Shown here piece by piece: positions 1-5,306 of a DNA stretch of 11,331 nt. The position numbers and the translations under genes are program-made. The notes beneath the pieces were generated by a model. The model was given only the letters and a program-made list of their open reading frames with translations, was not told the DNA's origin and did no database searches. The first letter of the stretch is position 1; each line of letters begins with the position of its first letter. The stretch is taken from the NCBI GenBank assembly GCA_030550225.1, contig JAUQPV010000060.1, forward strand, positions 1-11,331, read 5' to 3'. This stretch comes from Acidobacteriota bacterium. Lineage in GTDB: Bacteria; Acidobacteriota; HRBIN11.

Positions 1-162
1 CGCCGGATTCGCTTAAGGGGTCCTGAGACAGGTCCCATCGGACTGTGGAAAAACCCCTGCAGAGGAGGTCTTCATCCCCTACCCACCAAAAATGGAACAG
101 TCACCGTCTGGCCACTGATCCCTTGGGGGGAGCGGCAGTCGGCGGATAGGCCGATGGGGGGA
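1..162. other. Intergenic DNA at the left edge, no gene recognised
   Basis: I see no supported gene here. A small imperfect hairpin (GGTCCTG, AGA, CAGGTCC; positions about 19-35) is present but has no T-run after it on either strand. A 20-codon minus-strand reading frame (75 down to 13) has no recognisable product. No convincing terminator for the amidohydrolase gene that ends at 163 is visible. Confidence 0.5.
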
Positions 163-1866
163 CTATTCGCCGTTCGCTTCAACGATATGGCCCCCGACCA
201 TCGTCCATCGGACCCGCAGGCGGAGTATCTGTCGAGGCTCGACCCGCAAGGGGTCCCCGTCCAGGACCGTCAGGTCTGCCCAGGTCCCCGGCCGAAGTGT
301 GCCCCGCTGGAGTTCCTCGAAGGCCGCATGGGCGGCCCACTCGGTGAACATCCGAAGAGCCTCCAAGGGCGTGACCCGCTCCTCGGGGCGCCAACCGCCG
401 GCCGGCCGACCCTGCGGGTCCTGTCGGGTGACGGCCGCATACAAGCCCAACAGCGGGGAAATCTCCTCGACGGGCGCGTCTGAACCCCCGGCGATCTTCA
501 CGCCTGTCTGCAGGATCGACCGCCAAGCATAGGCCCCCTTCAGCCGGTCCGGGCCCAGCCGGTCTGGGGCCCACGGCATGTCCGACGTCGCATGGGTCGG
601 TTGCATGGACGGGACGAGGCCCAGCCGGGCCAAGCGCGGGATGTCTTGCGGATGAACGACCTGGGCGTGCTCGATGCGAAAACGACAGTCTCCGCAAGGT
701 CTTTCCCGAAAGGCGATCTCGAAGGCGTCCAGGACCATGCGGTTGGCCCGGTCCCCGATGGCGTGCACGGCCAGTTGCACCCCGGCGTCCAGAGCCCGAC
801 GGGCCAGCCGCACGAGCTCGTCCGGCTCGACCAGTAGGAGGCCTGTCGAGTCCGGCTCGTCCGCATAAGGCTCCAGCAAGGCCGCCCCCCGGGATCCCAG
901 GGCCCCGTCGGAGATGACCTTGATGGCCCGAAGGGTCAGGCGGCCGTCGCCGAGTCCGATGAGGGGGCCCTCGGTCAGGAGCTGTTCGTCCAGCCCGGAG
1001 CGGTACATGGCCATCGCATAGACCCGAATCGGGAGTCGGCCCCGCTCGACCAGCCGCACGTAGGCCGCCCAGGTCGACGGTGAGATCCCGGCGTCGTGGA
1101 CCTCCGTGAGGCCCACCTCGGCGCAGGCCCGGGCGCCGGCCTCCAGGTCGGCCATCAGGTCCTCGACGGTCGGCTCCGGCATGACCCGCTGGACCAGCTC
1201 GGTCGCCCGGTCCAGGAGGACGCCCGTCGGACTCCCGTCGAGCCGTCGCAGGATCCGGCCGCCCGGGGGATCCGGCGTGGCCGGACCGATGCCGGCCTGT
1301 TCGAGGGCCTTCGTGTTGACCCAGGCGGCATGACCGTCGATGCGGGTCAGGTAGACCGGCCGGTCCGGGACGACCCGGTCCAGGTCGGCCCGGTCCGGCA
1401 TGCGGGGGTCCGGCCAGTCGTTCTGGTCCCAGCCGCGGCCGACGATCCAAGACAAGTTCGGATGTCGGCGGGCATAGTTCCGGAGTCGCTGAAGGACCTC
1501 TTCCTTGCTTCGCGTCCCGGTCAGGACGAGTTGTCGCCGCAGGCGTCCCAGGCCGGCCAAGTGCACGTGAGCGTCCGTCAGGCCCGGCAGGACGGTCGCC
1601 CCTCGCAGGTCGACGACCCGGGTCCGGGGACCCCGCCAGACTCGGAGCTCTTCGTCCGAGCCGAGCGCCGCGATGCGGCCTTGCCGGATGGCGACGGCCG
1701 AGACGACGGCGTCCGGCGTCGGCCACAGGGGATAGACCCGACCGCCGACCAGCAAGACGTCGGCCGGAGGCGGGAGCCAATGCCGATGCGGCGTATCGAT
1801 CGACGGACCCCCGACGACGGTCATGAGTCCCCCCAAGCTCAGAAACCCCAGTATCCATCGCTCCAT
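163..1866 (-). CDS. YtcJ-type metal-dependent amidohydrolase (amidohydrolase family 3), probably exported
   Basis: This 567-aa protein matches the amidohydrolase 3 / YtcJ family, TIM-barrel metal hydrolases that act on amide or related bonds of mostly unknown substrates. The expected residues are in order: the HxH metal site in TDAHVHL (H100, H102), a lysine in AIKVISDGALGSRG (K316) where the family carries its metal-bridging residue, H368 in VHAIGD, H400 in RIEHAQ and D463 in GGSDAPVEE. Residues 38-90 and the C-terminal 520-565 form the small beta-sandwich typical of the fold. The first 20 or so residues (MERWILGFLSLGGLMTVVGG) are a short basic start followed by a hydrophobic stretch, so export or membrane anchoring is likely; there is no lipobox cysteine. 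It starts 15 nt after the gmk stop on the same strand, so the two genes are probably cotranscribed, although no functional link is evident. The substrate cannot be read from the sequence. Confidence 0.9.
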   Translation of the reverse strand: MERWILGFLSLGGLMTVVGGPSIDTPHRHWLPPPADVLLVGGRVYPLWPTPDAVVSAVAIRQGRIAALGSDEELRVWRGPRTRVVDLRGATVLPGLTDAHVHLAGLGRLRRQLVLTGTRSKEEVLQRLRNYARRHPNLSWIVGRGWDQNDWPDPRMPDRADLDRVVPDRPVYLTRIDGHAAWVNTKALEQAGIGPATPDPPGGRILRRLDGSPTGVLLDRATELVQRVMPEPTVEDLMADLEAGARACAEVGLTEVHDAGISPSTWAAYVRLVERGRLPIRVYAMAMYRSGLDEQLLTEGPLIGLGDGRLTLRAIKVISDGALGSRGAALLEPYADEPDSTGLLLVEPDELVRLARRALDAGVQLAVHAIGDRANRMVLDAFEIAFRERPCGDCRFRIEHAQVVHPQDIPRLARLGLVPSMQPTHATSDMPWAPDRLGPDRLKGAYAWRSILQTGVKIAGGSDAPVEEISPLLGLYAAVTRQDPQGRPAGGWRPEERVTPLEALRMFTEWAAHAAFEELQRGTLRPGTWADLTVLDGDPLRVEPRQILRLRVRWTMVGGHIVEANGE

Positions 1867-1881
1867 ACTTTACCCCGCCTG

Positions 1882-2517
1882 TCACTCCGGAATCTCCGGG
1901 AGACGCCACCGGACCGGCCCGACGCCCGGCCGGTGTCGGTAGCTCCACAGAATCGCCTCGATCGTCTCGACGGCCTCGTCCAGCACGTCGTTGACGACCC
2001 AGTAGTCATACATCCAGGCCCACCGGACCTCTCGGCGGGCCTGTCCGATGCGGCGGCGGACCTGTTCGTCTGTCAGGTCGCCCCGTTGACGGAGGCGCTG
2101 TTCCAAGACTGTCCAGGAAGGCGGCAGAAGCAGGATGAACAGGCCGTGGGGCCATCGTTTTTGAATCTGATAGGCCCCCTGCACGTCGATGTCCAGCAGA
2201 GGGATCTTTCTGGCCTCCAGGATACGACGGAGCTCCGCCTGGCTCGTGCCATAGAAGTGCCCGTGGACGACGGCCCACTCGACGAAGGCGCCCTGCCCAA
2301 TGAGGTCCCGAAACTCGTCCGGCGTGACAAAATAATAGTCCTGGCCGTGGACCTCGTGAAGGCGGGGCGGCCGGGTCGTGTGAGATACGGCGAACTGGAG
2401 CTGGGGCTCTCGCTCCAAGAGGGCGCGCACGACGGTCGTCTTCCCGGCCCCCGACGGGGCCGAGAGGACGACGATCCACGACGGGGCCGGGACGACGGTC
2501 GCCTGCCGGGGATGCAT
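1882..2517 (-). CDS. gmk: Guanylate kinase
   Basis: Guanylate kinase phosphorylates GMP to GDP with ATP in the cytosol, an essential step in making GTP and dGTP. From the ATG at 2517 the product is 211 aa, close to the family's usual 205-210. The P-loop APSGAGKTT is at residues 20-28. The GMP-binding segment SHTTRPPR...GQDYYF spans 45-63, FVEWAVVHGHFYGT spans 78-91, LDIDVQGA spans 108-115, and NDVLDEAV lies near 176-183. The frame stays open upstream to a GTG at 2577, but that would add 20 residues translated from a heptamer DNA repeat (two copies of TQDP[T/A]PD), which I regard as non-coding. Neither start has a clear Shine-Dalgarno, so the ATG is chosen on family length. Its leader would contain the inverted heptamer repeats, possibly affecting translation. 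A minus-strand -10 box lies at 2654-2659. The amidohydrolase follows in the same direction. Confidence 0.93.
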   Translation of the reverse strand: MHPRQATVVPAPSWIVVLSAPSGAGKTTVVRALLEREPQLQFAVSHTTRPPRLHEVHGQDYYFVTPDEFRDLIGQGAFVEWAVVHGHFYGTSQAELRRILEARKIPLLDIDVQGAYQIQKRWPHGLFILLLPPSWTVLEQRLRQRGDLTDEQVRRRIGQARREVRWAWMYDYWVVNDVLDEAVETIEAILWSYRHRPGVGPVRWRLPEIPE

Positions 2518-2523
2518 ATCCGG

Positions 2524-2558
2524 TGCTGGGTCTTGGGTGTCCGGTGTTGGGTCTTGGG
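2524..2558. repeat. Degenerate 7-bp tandem repeat, cluster 1 (TGTTGGG-like, 5 units)
   Basis: Five consecutive heptamers run without a gap: TGCTGGG, TCTTGGG, TGTCCGG, TGTTGGG, TCTTGGG. The consensus is T-N-Y-T/C-N-G-G. The array sits directly before the gmk ATG. It is inverted relative to cluster 2, with 11 nt between them. Confidence 0.85.
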
Positions 2559-2569
2559 TTACAATCAAA

Positions 2570-2625
2570 CCTAACACCTAACGCCCAACGCCTAACACCT
2601 AAGACCCGATACCTGACACCCAACA
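2570..2625. repeat. Degenerate 7-bp tandem repeat, cluster 2 (CCTAACA-like, 8 units, inverted to cluster 1)
   Basis: Eight gap-free heptamers are visible: CCTAACA, CCTAACG, CCCAACG, CCTAACA, CCTAAGA, CCCGATA, CCTGACA, CCCAACA. Read on the other strand they become TGTTAGG/TGTTGGG, the same family as cluster 1. The two clusters therefore form an inverted repeat around the spacer 2559-2569. The innermost 11 nt of each arm pair at about 9 of 11 positions. In the gmk transcript this would be a long imperfect stem just before the start codon. Tandem heptanucleotide repeats are known between genes in some bacteria (for example the STRR of cyanobacteria); I cannot tell whether this one is related. 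Confidence 0.88.
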
Positions 2626-2651
2626 CCGAGTTTATCGACTCTCCGGTGGGT

Positions 2652-2663
2652 CCATTATAATGG
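2652..2663. promoter_or_regulatory. Palindromic -10 region, probable divergent promoters for gmk and thrB
   Basis: CCATTATAATGG is a perfect 12-bp palindrome, so a consensus TATAAT occurs on both strands (plus 2656-2661, minus 2654-2659). It is an AT-rich island in GC-rich DNA and lies between the divergent genes gmk and thrB. The -35 boxes are weak: minus TTACCC at 2677-2682 (17-bp spacer) and, on plus, TTTATC at 2631-2636 (19 bp) or TTATCG at 2632-2637 (18 bp). Overlapping -10 boxes would make the two promoters mutually exclusive at any moment. The predicted leaders are about 120-130 nt each. Confidence 0.6.
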
Positions 2664-2694
2664 GATGCGGGTCTCAGGGTAAGGGTGCAATCCG

Positions 2695-2715
2695 TATTCG
2701 GTGCCGGGTGTTCGG
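2695..2715. repeat. Degenerate 7-bp tandem repeat, cluster 3 (TGTTCGG-like, 3 units)
   Basis: Three adjacent heptamers, TATTCGG, TGCCGGG and TGTTCGG, match the cluster 1 pattern in the same orientation, on the thrB side of the divergent promoter. With only three units a chance match in GC-rich DNA is possible. Confidence 0.4.
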
Positions 2716-2729
2716 GGCGGGGGACTCAG

Positions 2730-2745
2730 GTAGGCCCTACTTTTT
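2730..2745 (+). terminator. Weak hairpin plus T5 in the thrB leader (possible attenuator)
   Basis: GTAG-GCC-CTAC followed by TTTTT lies 46 nt before the thrB start. The stem is only 4 bp, so it would be a poor terminator alone. The flanking GGGG and CCCC could lengthen it. I see no leader peptide rich in Thr or Ile codons, so classical attenuation is unsupported. Confidence 0.2.
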
Positions 2746-2791
2746 ACAAACCCCAGCCTGAACGCCGGCCCTTCGTCTATGAGGAGGCGCG

Positions 2792-3781
2792 ATGAAGCTG
2801 GAAGTCCCGCATTACATTCGAGTCCCGGCCAGCGTCGGGAACGTCGGGCCCGGCTTTGACGCCCTGGGGCTGGCCCTACAGTTTCATCTGACGGTCTTTG
2901 TCGAGCCGGCTTCTGAGTGGCAGGTCACTGTCGAGGGCGAGTCGGTCGAAGACCTGGCGGCCGACGAGACGAATCGGGTCGTCCAGATGGCCCGTCTGGC
3001 GGCGGAACGCTGGAAGGTCCAACTCCCGCCGCTCCGGGTCGAGGTCGTCAACGAGATTCCCGTCCAACGGGGCTTAGGCGGAAGCGGTGCCTCGGCCCTG
3101 GCCGGTTTTGCCTTGGCGAGCCTATTTCGGCGGACCCGGCCGAAGCCGCAGGAATACCTCGACCTGGCCGCTGAGGTCGAGGGCCATCTGGATAATGTGG
3201 CGGCGTCTCTCTTGGGGGGTCTGGTCGCCTGCTACTATGCCTCGGACGGTCGGCTGTATGCGCTGTCCGGTCGGGTGCCCCGTCCCGTGCGGGTCTTGAG
3301 CCTGTGGCCCCCGTGGAAGATGGAGACGGCCAAGATGCGGCAGATCCTGCCGGAGGCGTATGCCCGGGACGTCGTCGTCCGTCAACTCCAGCGGGTGGCG
3401 GCCATCTTAGCGTATTGGCAGGAGCACGACGACATTCCCCCGCAGGACTTCTTCTACGACGAGGTCCACCAGCCGTATCGGCTCGAGAGGATGCCGGAGG
3501 TCCGAAGGGTCATCGACCTGGCCCACTCGATGGGCCTGCCCGCCCTTCTGTCGGGAGCCGGGCCGGCCGTCGCCGTCCTGACGGCGGAGGCCTCGGCGGC
3601 GGCCGAATTCTTAGAGAAGCTCGCTCGGGACCGGACCTATCGTGCCTGGTCATGGCGCTTCACGCGTATCGACCGTCGGGGCTTGGTCGTCCGACCCTAC
3701 CGGCCCCTCATGAAGAAGCGCCTCTTGGAGGCCATTCAGGCGTCTCGGCCCGTCACCGACACGAAGGTCTCGGCGGACTGA
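2792..3781 (+). CDS. thrB: Homoserine kinase (GHMP family)
   Basis: Homoserine kinase converts L-homoserine and ATP to O-phospho-L-homoserine, the step before threonine synthase. The 329-aa product shows the three GHMP kinase motifs: PASVGNVGPGFDALGLAL at residues 12-29, the phosphate-binding loop PVQRGLGGSGAS at 90-101, and LLSGAGPAVAVL at 252-263. HLDNVAASLLGG (132-143) matches the family's HPDNVAP segment. Loop 2 usually reads GLGSSAAA; here it is GLGGSGAS, a mild departure. The length is slightly above the usual 300-320 because of a basic C-terminal tail. GAGGAGG at 2781-2787 is a good Shine-Dalgarno 4 nt before the ATG. The gene is transcribed away from gmk and converges on the metB-like gene 13 nt downstream; together the two genes cover two fates of homoserine. 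Assignment to ThrB rather than another GHMP kinase rests on motif 1 and the DNVA segment. Confidence 0.92.
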   Translation: MKLEVPHYIRVPASVGNVGPGFDALGLALQFHLTVFVEPASEWQVTVEGESVEDLAADETNRVVQMARLAAERWKVQLPPLRVEVVNEIPVQRGLGGSGASALAGFALASLFRRTRPKPQEYLDLAAEVEGHLDNVAASLLGGLVACYYASDGRLYALSGRVPRPVRVLSLWPPWKMETAKMRQILPEAYARDVVVRQLQRVAAILAYWQEHDDIPPQDFFYDEVHQPYRLERMPEVRRVIDLAHSMGLPALLSGAGPAVAVLTAEASAAAEFLEKLARDRTYRAWSWRFTRIDRRGLVVRPYRPLMKKRLLEAIQASRPVTDTKVSAD

Positions 3782-3794
3782 AGTCTGCGAAGCC

Positions 3795-4937
3795 TTACGG
3801 GGCCTCCAGGGCCTGCCGGAGGTCGGCGATCAGCGTTTCGGCTGGCTCGATGCCGATGGACAGCCGTACCAGGTTGGGACCGATCCCGAGACGCTGTCGG
3901 ATCGTATCGTCGACGTGCAGATGAGAAGTCGTCACCGGCTGGGTCACCAGCGAGTCCACGCCGCCCAGGCTGGCGGCCCGGTGGAAGACCGAGAGACGGT
4001 CGATCAGGGCCTGGGTCGCCGCCATGTCGCCGTCATAAGCGAAGCTGACCATCGTGCCGAAGGCCCGCATTTGCGCCCGAGCGACGGCATGGTCTGGATG
4101 CGACGGCAGGCCGGGGTAGAAGACCTGCCGGACACGGGGGTGGTCGGCTAAGAAGCGGGCGACCTGAAGGGCCGTCTCGCACTGGTGGAAAACCCGCAGG
4201 GACAAGGTCTTCAGGCCCCGGTGGACCATGAAGGCGACCATGGGGTCCATGACGCCGCCCAGGAGCTTCCGCATGTCCCATATCGGACGGAGCCAGTGAC
4301 GGAGGCCGACGACCAAGCCGCCCATCACGTCGTGGTGCCCGCCGAGGGCCTTCGTGGCGCTGTGGACGACTAAGTCAAAGCCGAACATGAGGGGCTGTTG
4401 CAGGACGGGTGTGGCCAACGTGTTGTCGATGACGGCCAGGGCGCCGACCTGGTGGGCAGCCTCCGCAATCCGTCGGAGGGGCAGAACCCGTAAGGTCGGG
4501 TTCGTCGGCGACTCGACGTACACGACCTGCGGACGGGTCTCTCGGATCAGGTCCGGCGTTAGCTCGTCGGGGTCGGCGAAGGTGACCCGGATGCCCCACC
4601 GGGGGAGGACGTCGGTCAGGAGCTCGACGGTCCCGCCGTACAGGGTGCTCAGGGCCAAGACGTGGTCGCCCTGCCGGAGGAAGGCCAGGAGCGTCGTCGA
4701 GATGGCGGCCATCCCGGAGGCGAAGGCGAGGGCGTCTTCGCCGTTCTCGAGGGCCGCCACGGCTTCCTCGACGGCCCGGACGGTCGGGTTGTCCCAGCGC
4801 GTATAGATCGGCTCGGCGGGTGTCCCTGTCTCAAACCGTCGGGTCGCCGCTTGGGCCGCCTCGACGAGTTCTTCGGACCGGTCGAACTCGAAGGTCGCCG
4901 ACCACCAGACGGGTGGATGGAGTGGACGTCCAGGCAT
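3795..4937 (-). CDS. Trans-sulfuration PLP enzyme, cystathionine gamma-synthase/lyase type
   Basis: This 380-aa protein belongs to the Cys/Met metabolism PLP-dependent family. Family members make cystathionine from an activated homoserine and cysteine, or cleave cystathionine or methionine. The PLP lysine is K196 in HSATKALGGHHDVMGG. D171 in VIDNT should hold the pyridine nitrogen, the ring-stacking Tyr is Y100 in LYGG, YTRWDNPT (45-52) is the phosphate-binding strand supplied to the neighbouring subunit, and ASLGGVDSL (322-330) and VRLSIGIE (357-364) are the C-terminal signatures. The YGG motif lacks the cysteine typical of methionine gamma-lyase, which favours synthase or cystathionine lyase. 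Next to thrB, the methionine branch (metB) is most plausible, but synthase, gamma-lyase and O-acylhomoserine sulfhydrylase cannot be separated by eye. The start is supported by a strong Shine-Dalgarno. It converges with thrB and no terminator is visible between them. Confidence 0.88.
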   Translation of the reverse strand: MPGRPLHPPVWWSATFEFDRSEELVEAAQAATRRFETGTPAEPIYTRWDNPTVRAVEEAVAALENGEDALAFASGMAAISTTLLAFLRQGDHVLALSTLYGGTVELLTDVLPRWGIRVTFADPDELTPDLIRETRPQVVYVESPTNPTLRVLPLRRIAEAAHQVGALAVIDNTLATPVLQQPLMFGFDLVVHSATKALGGHHDVMGGLVVGLRHWLRPIWDMRKLLGGVMDPMVAFMVHRGLKTLSLRVFHQCETALQVARFLADHPRVRQVFYPGLPSHPDHAVARAQMRAFGTMVSFAYDGDMAATQALIDRLSVFHRAASLGGVDSLVTQPVTTSHLHVDDTIRQRLGIGPNLVRLSIGIEPAETLIADLRQALEAP

Positions 4938-4944
4938 GGGCGAT

Positions 4945-4952
4945 CCTCCTTT
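4945..4952 (-). promoter_or_regulatory. Ribosome binding site of the metB-like gene
   Basis: On the minus strand AAAGGAGG lies 7 nt before the ATG at 4937 and fixes that start. It overlaps the left 10-bp direct repeat of the neighbouring MITE-like element, so that insertion landed directly against the ribosome binding site. No convincing promoter for this gene was found. Confidence 0.75.
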
Positions 4953-5071
4953 ACATAGAACTCATCTCAAAAGTCCCTGATCCCAGGGAGAAAGAAGCTC
5001 TGGATCGAGGCCCTCACCCAGTCCCCTCCCCCAGCGAGAGGGTTTTGAGACGAGTTCAATACTTTACATAG
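4949..5071. mobile_element. MITE-like non-coding element with inverted repeats and flanking direct repeats
   Basis: GAACTCATCTCAAAA (4958-4972) and TTTTGAGACGAGTTC (5043-5057) are inverted copies matching at 14 of 15 positions. Outside them, CTTTACATAG occurs as an exact direct repeat at 4949-4958 and 5062-5071, as expected for a target-site duplication around an insert of about 103 bp (4959-5061). The fit is not perfect: on the right, CAATA separates the inverted repeat from the direct repeat. Inside are a hairpin (TCCCTG 4974-4979 with CAGGGA 4984-4989) and a C-rich palindromic segment (CCCTC 5011-5015 with GAGGG 5038-5042). That segment resembles the CCCTCACCC...GAGAGGG motif scattered in many bacterial genomes. 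No transposase is encoded, so it would need to be mobilised in trans. Confidence 0.7.
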
Positions 5072-5244
5072 CCGTTGGGTTCGTAAGAATCCCGATCTCT
5101 TGGGCCTTTTCGACCCTTCGCGGAGGCCGGTTTTTCAAGGATGAGGCCCTGTCAAGTCGTCGGCCGACCGCCTGGGGACGGGTCACGTCGTGGGTTCGGG
5201 GGCCAGCGTCCATGGGTCCGTCCCCTGCTCATCAGCCGGGAAAC
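5072..5244. other. Intergenic spacer upstream of the clpC promoter, no gene
   Basis: This is the rest of the 369-bp gap between the metB-like gene and clpC. A 10-bp palindrome GTCGGCCGAC is at 5159-5168, and a short GGCCT/AGGCC inverted repeat near 5104-5127 is followed by GGTTTTTC. Neither has an assigned role. I could not place the promoter of the metB-like gene here, although it should lie in or beyond this stretch. Confidence 0.4.
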
Positions 5245-5273
5245 TTGACCTCTCGACCCGATGTGGCTATGTT
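5245..5273 (+). promoter_or_regulatory. Sigma-70 type promoter of clpC
   Basis: TTGACC (5245-5250) and TATGTT (5268-5273) are separated by exactly 17 bp, which predicts a start near 5280 and a leader of about 27 nt to the ATG at 5307. The -35 box is 5 of 6 and the -10 box 4 of 6 to consensus. It lies inside the in-frame upstream extension of clpC, which argues against a start at 5190. No CIRCE inverted repeat overlaps it. Confidence 0.65.
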
Positions 5274-5306
5274 ATCCAGGGACATGGATATTGGGAAGCG
5301 GGTAGC

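Noticed and set aside
13..75. A 20-codon minus-strand small ORF at the left edge
   Set aside because: It is short, has only a weak G-rich stretch before its ATG, and shows no recognisable features; chance is sufficient.
179..1948. A 589-codon minus-strand frame overlapping the amidohydrolase in another phase
   Set aside because: Its composition is Gly/Arg/Pro-rich with no motifs, while the other phase has all catalytic residues of the amidohydrolase family. It is a frame shadow.
1096..2574. A 492-codon plus-strand open frame antisense to the amidohydrolase and gmk
   Set aside because: It runs opposite two recognisable genes, has an Arg/Pro/Asp/Gly-rich composition typical of antisense frames in GC-rich DNA, and reads into the heptamer repeats. 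No domain is recognisable.
2524..2625. CRISPR array
   Set aside because: The repeat unit is 7 bp, directly tandem and degenerate, without spacers of constant length. No cas genes are nearby.
3795..4937. Methionine gamma-lyase as the specific identity of the metB-like gene
   Set aside because: The active-site YGG segment lacks the cysteine typical of methionine gamma-lyases, and the threonine-pathway neighbour favours biosynthesis. The exact activity remains open.
5159..5168. Perfect palindrome GTCGGCCGAC as a possible operator
   Set aside because: A 10-bp GC-only palindrome is easy to get by chance in this GC-rich DNA, it lies about 75 bp upstream of the -35 box, and it has no second copy nearby.
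5241..5260. CtsR operator overlapping the clpC promoter (TTGACC followed by TCGACC)
   Set aside because: CtsR boxes are two GGTCAAA-type heptads three bases apart. Only one half-site is reasonable here, and it coincides with the -35 box, so the match is explained without a repressor.
5190..5306. N-terminal extension of ClpC from a GTG at 5190
   Set aside because: The 39 extra residues have no Clp family counterpart, and a TTGACC-17-TATGTT promoter lies inside them, so the transcript would start after the GTG.
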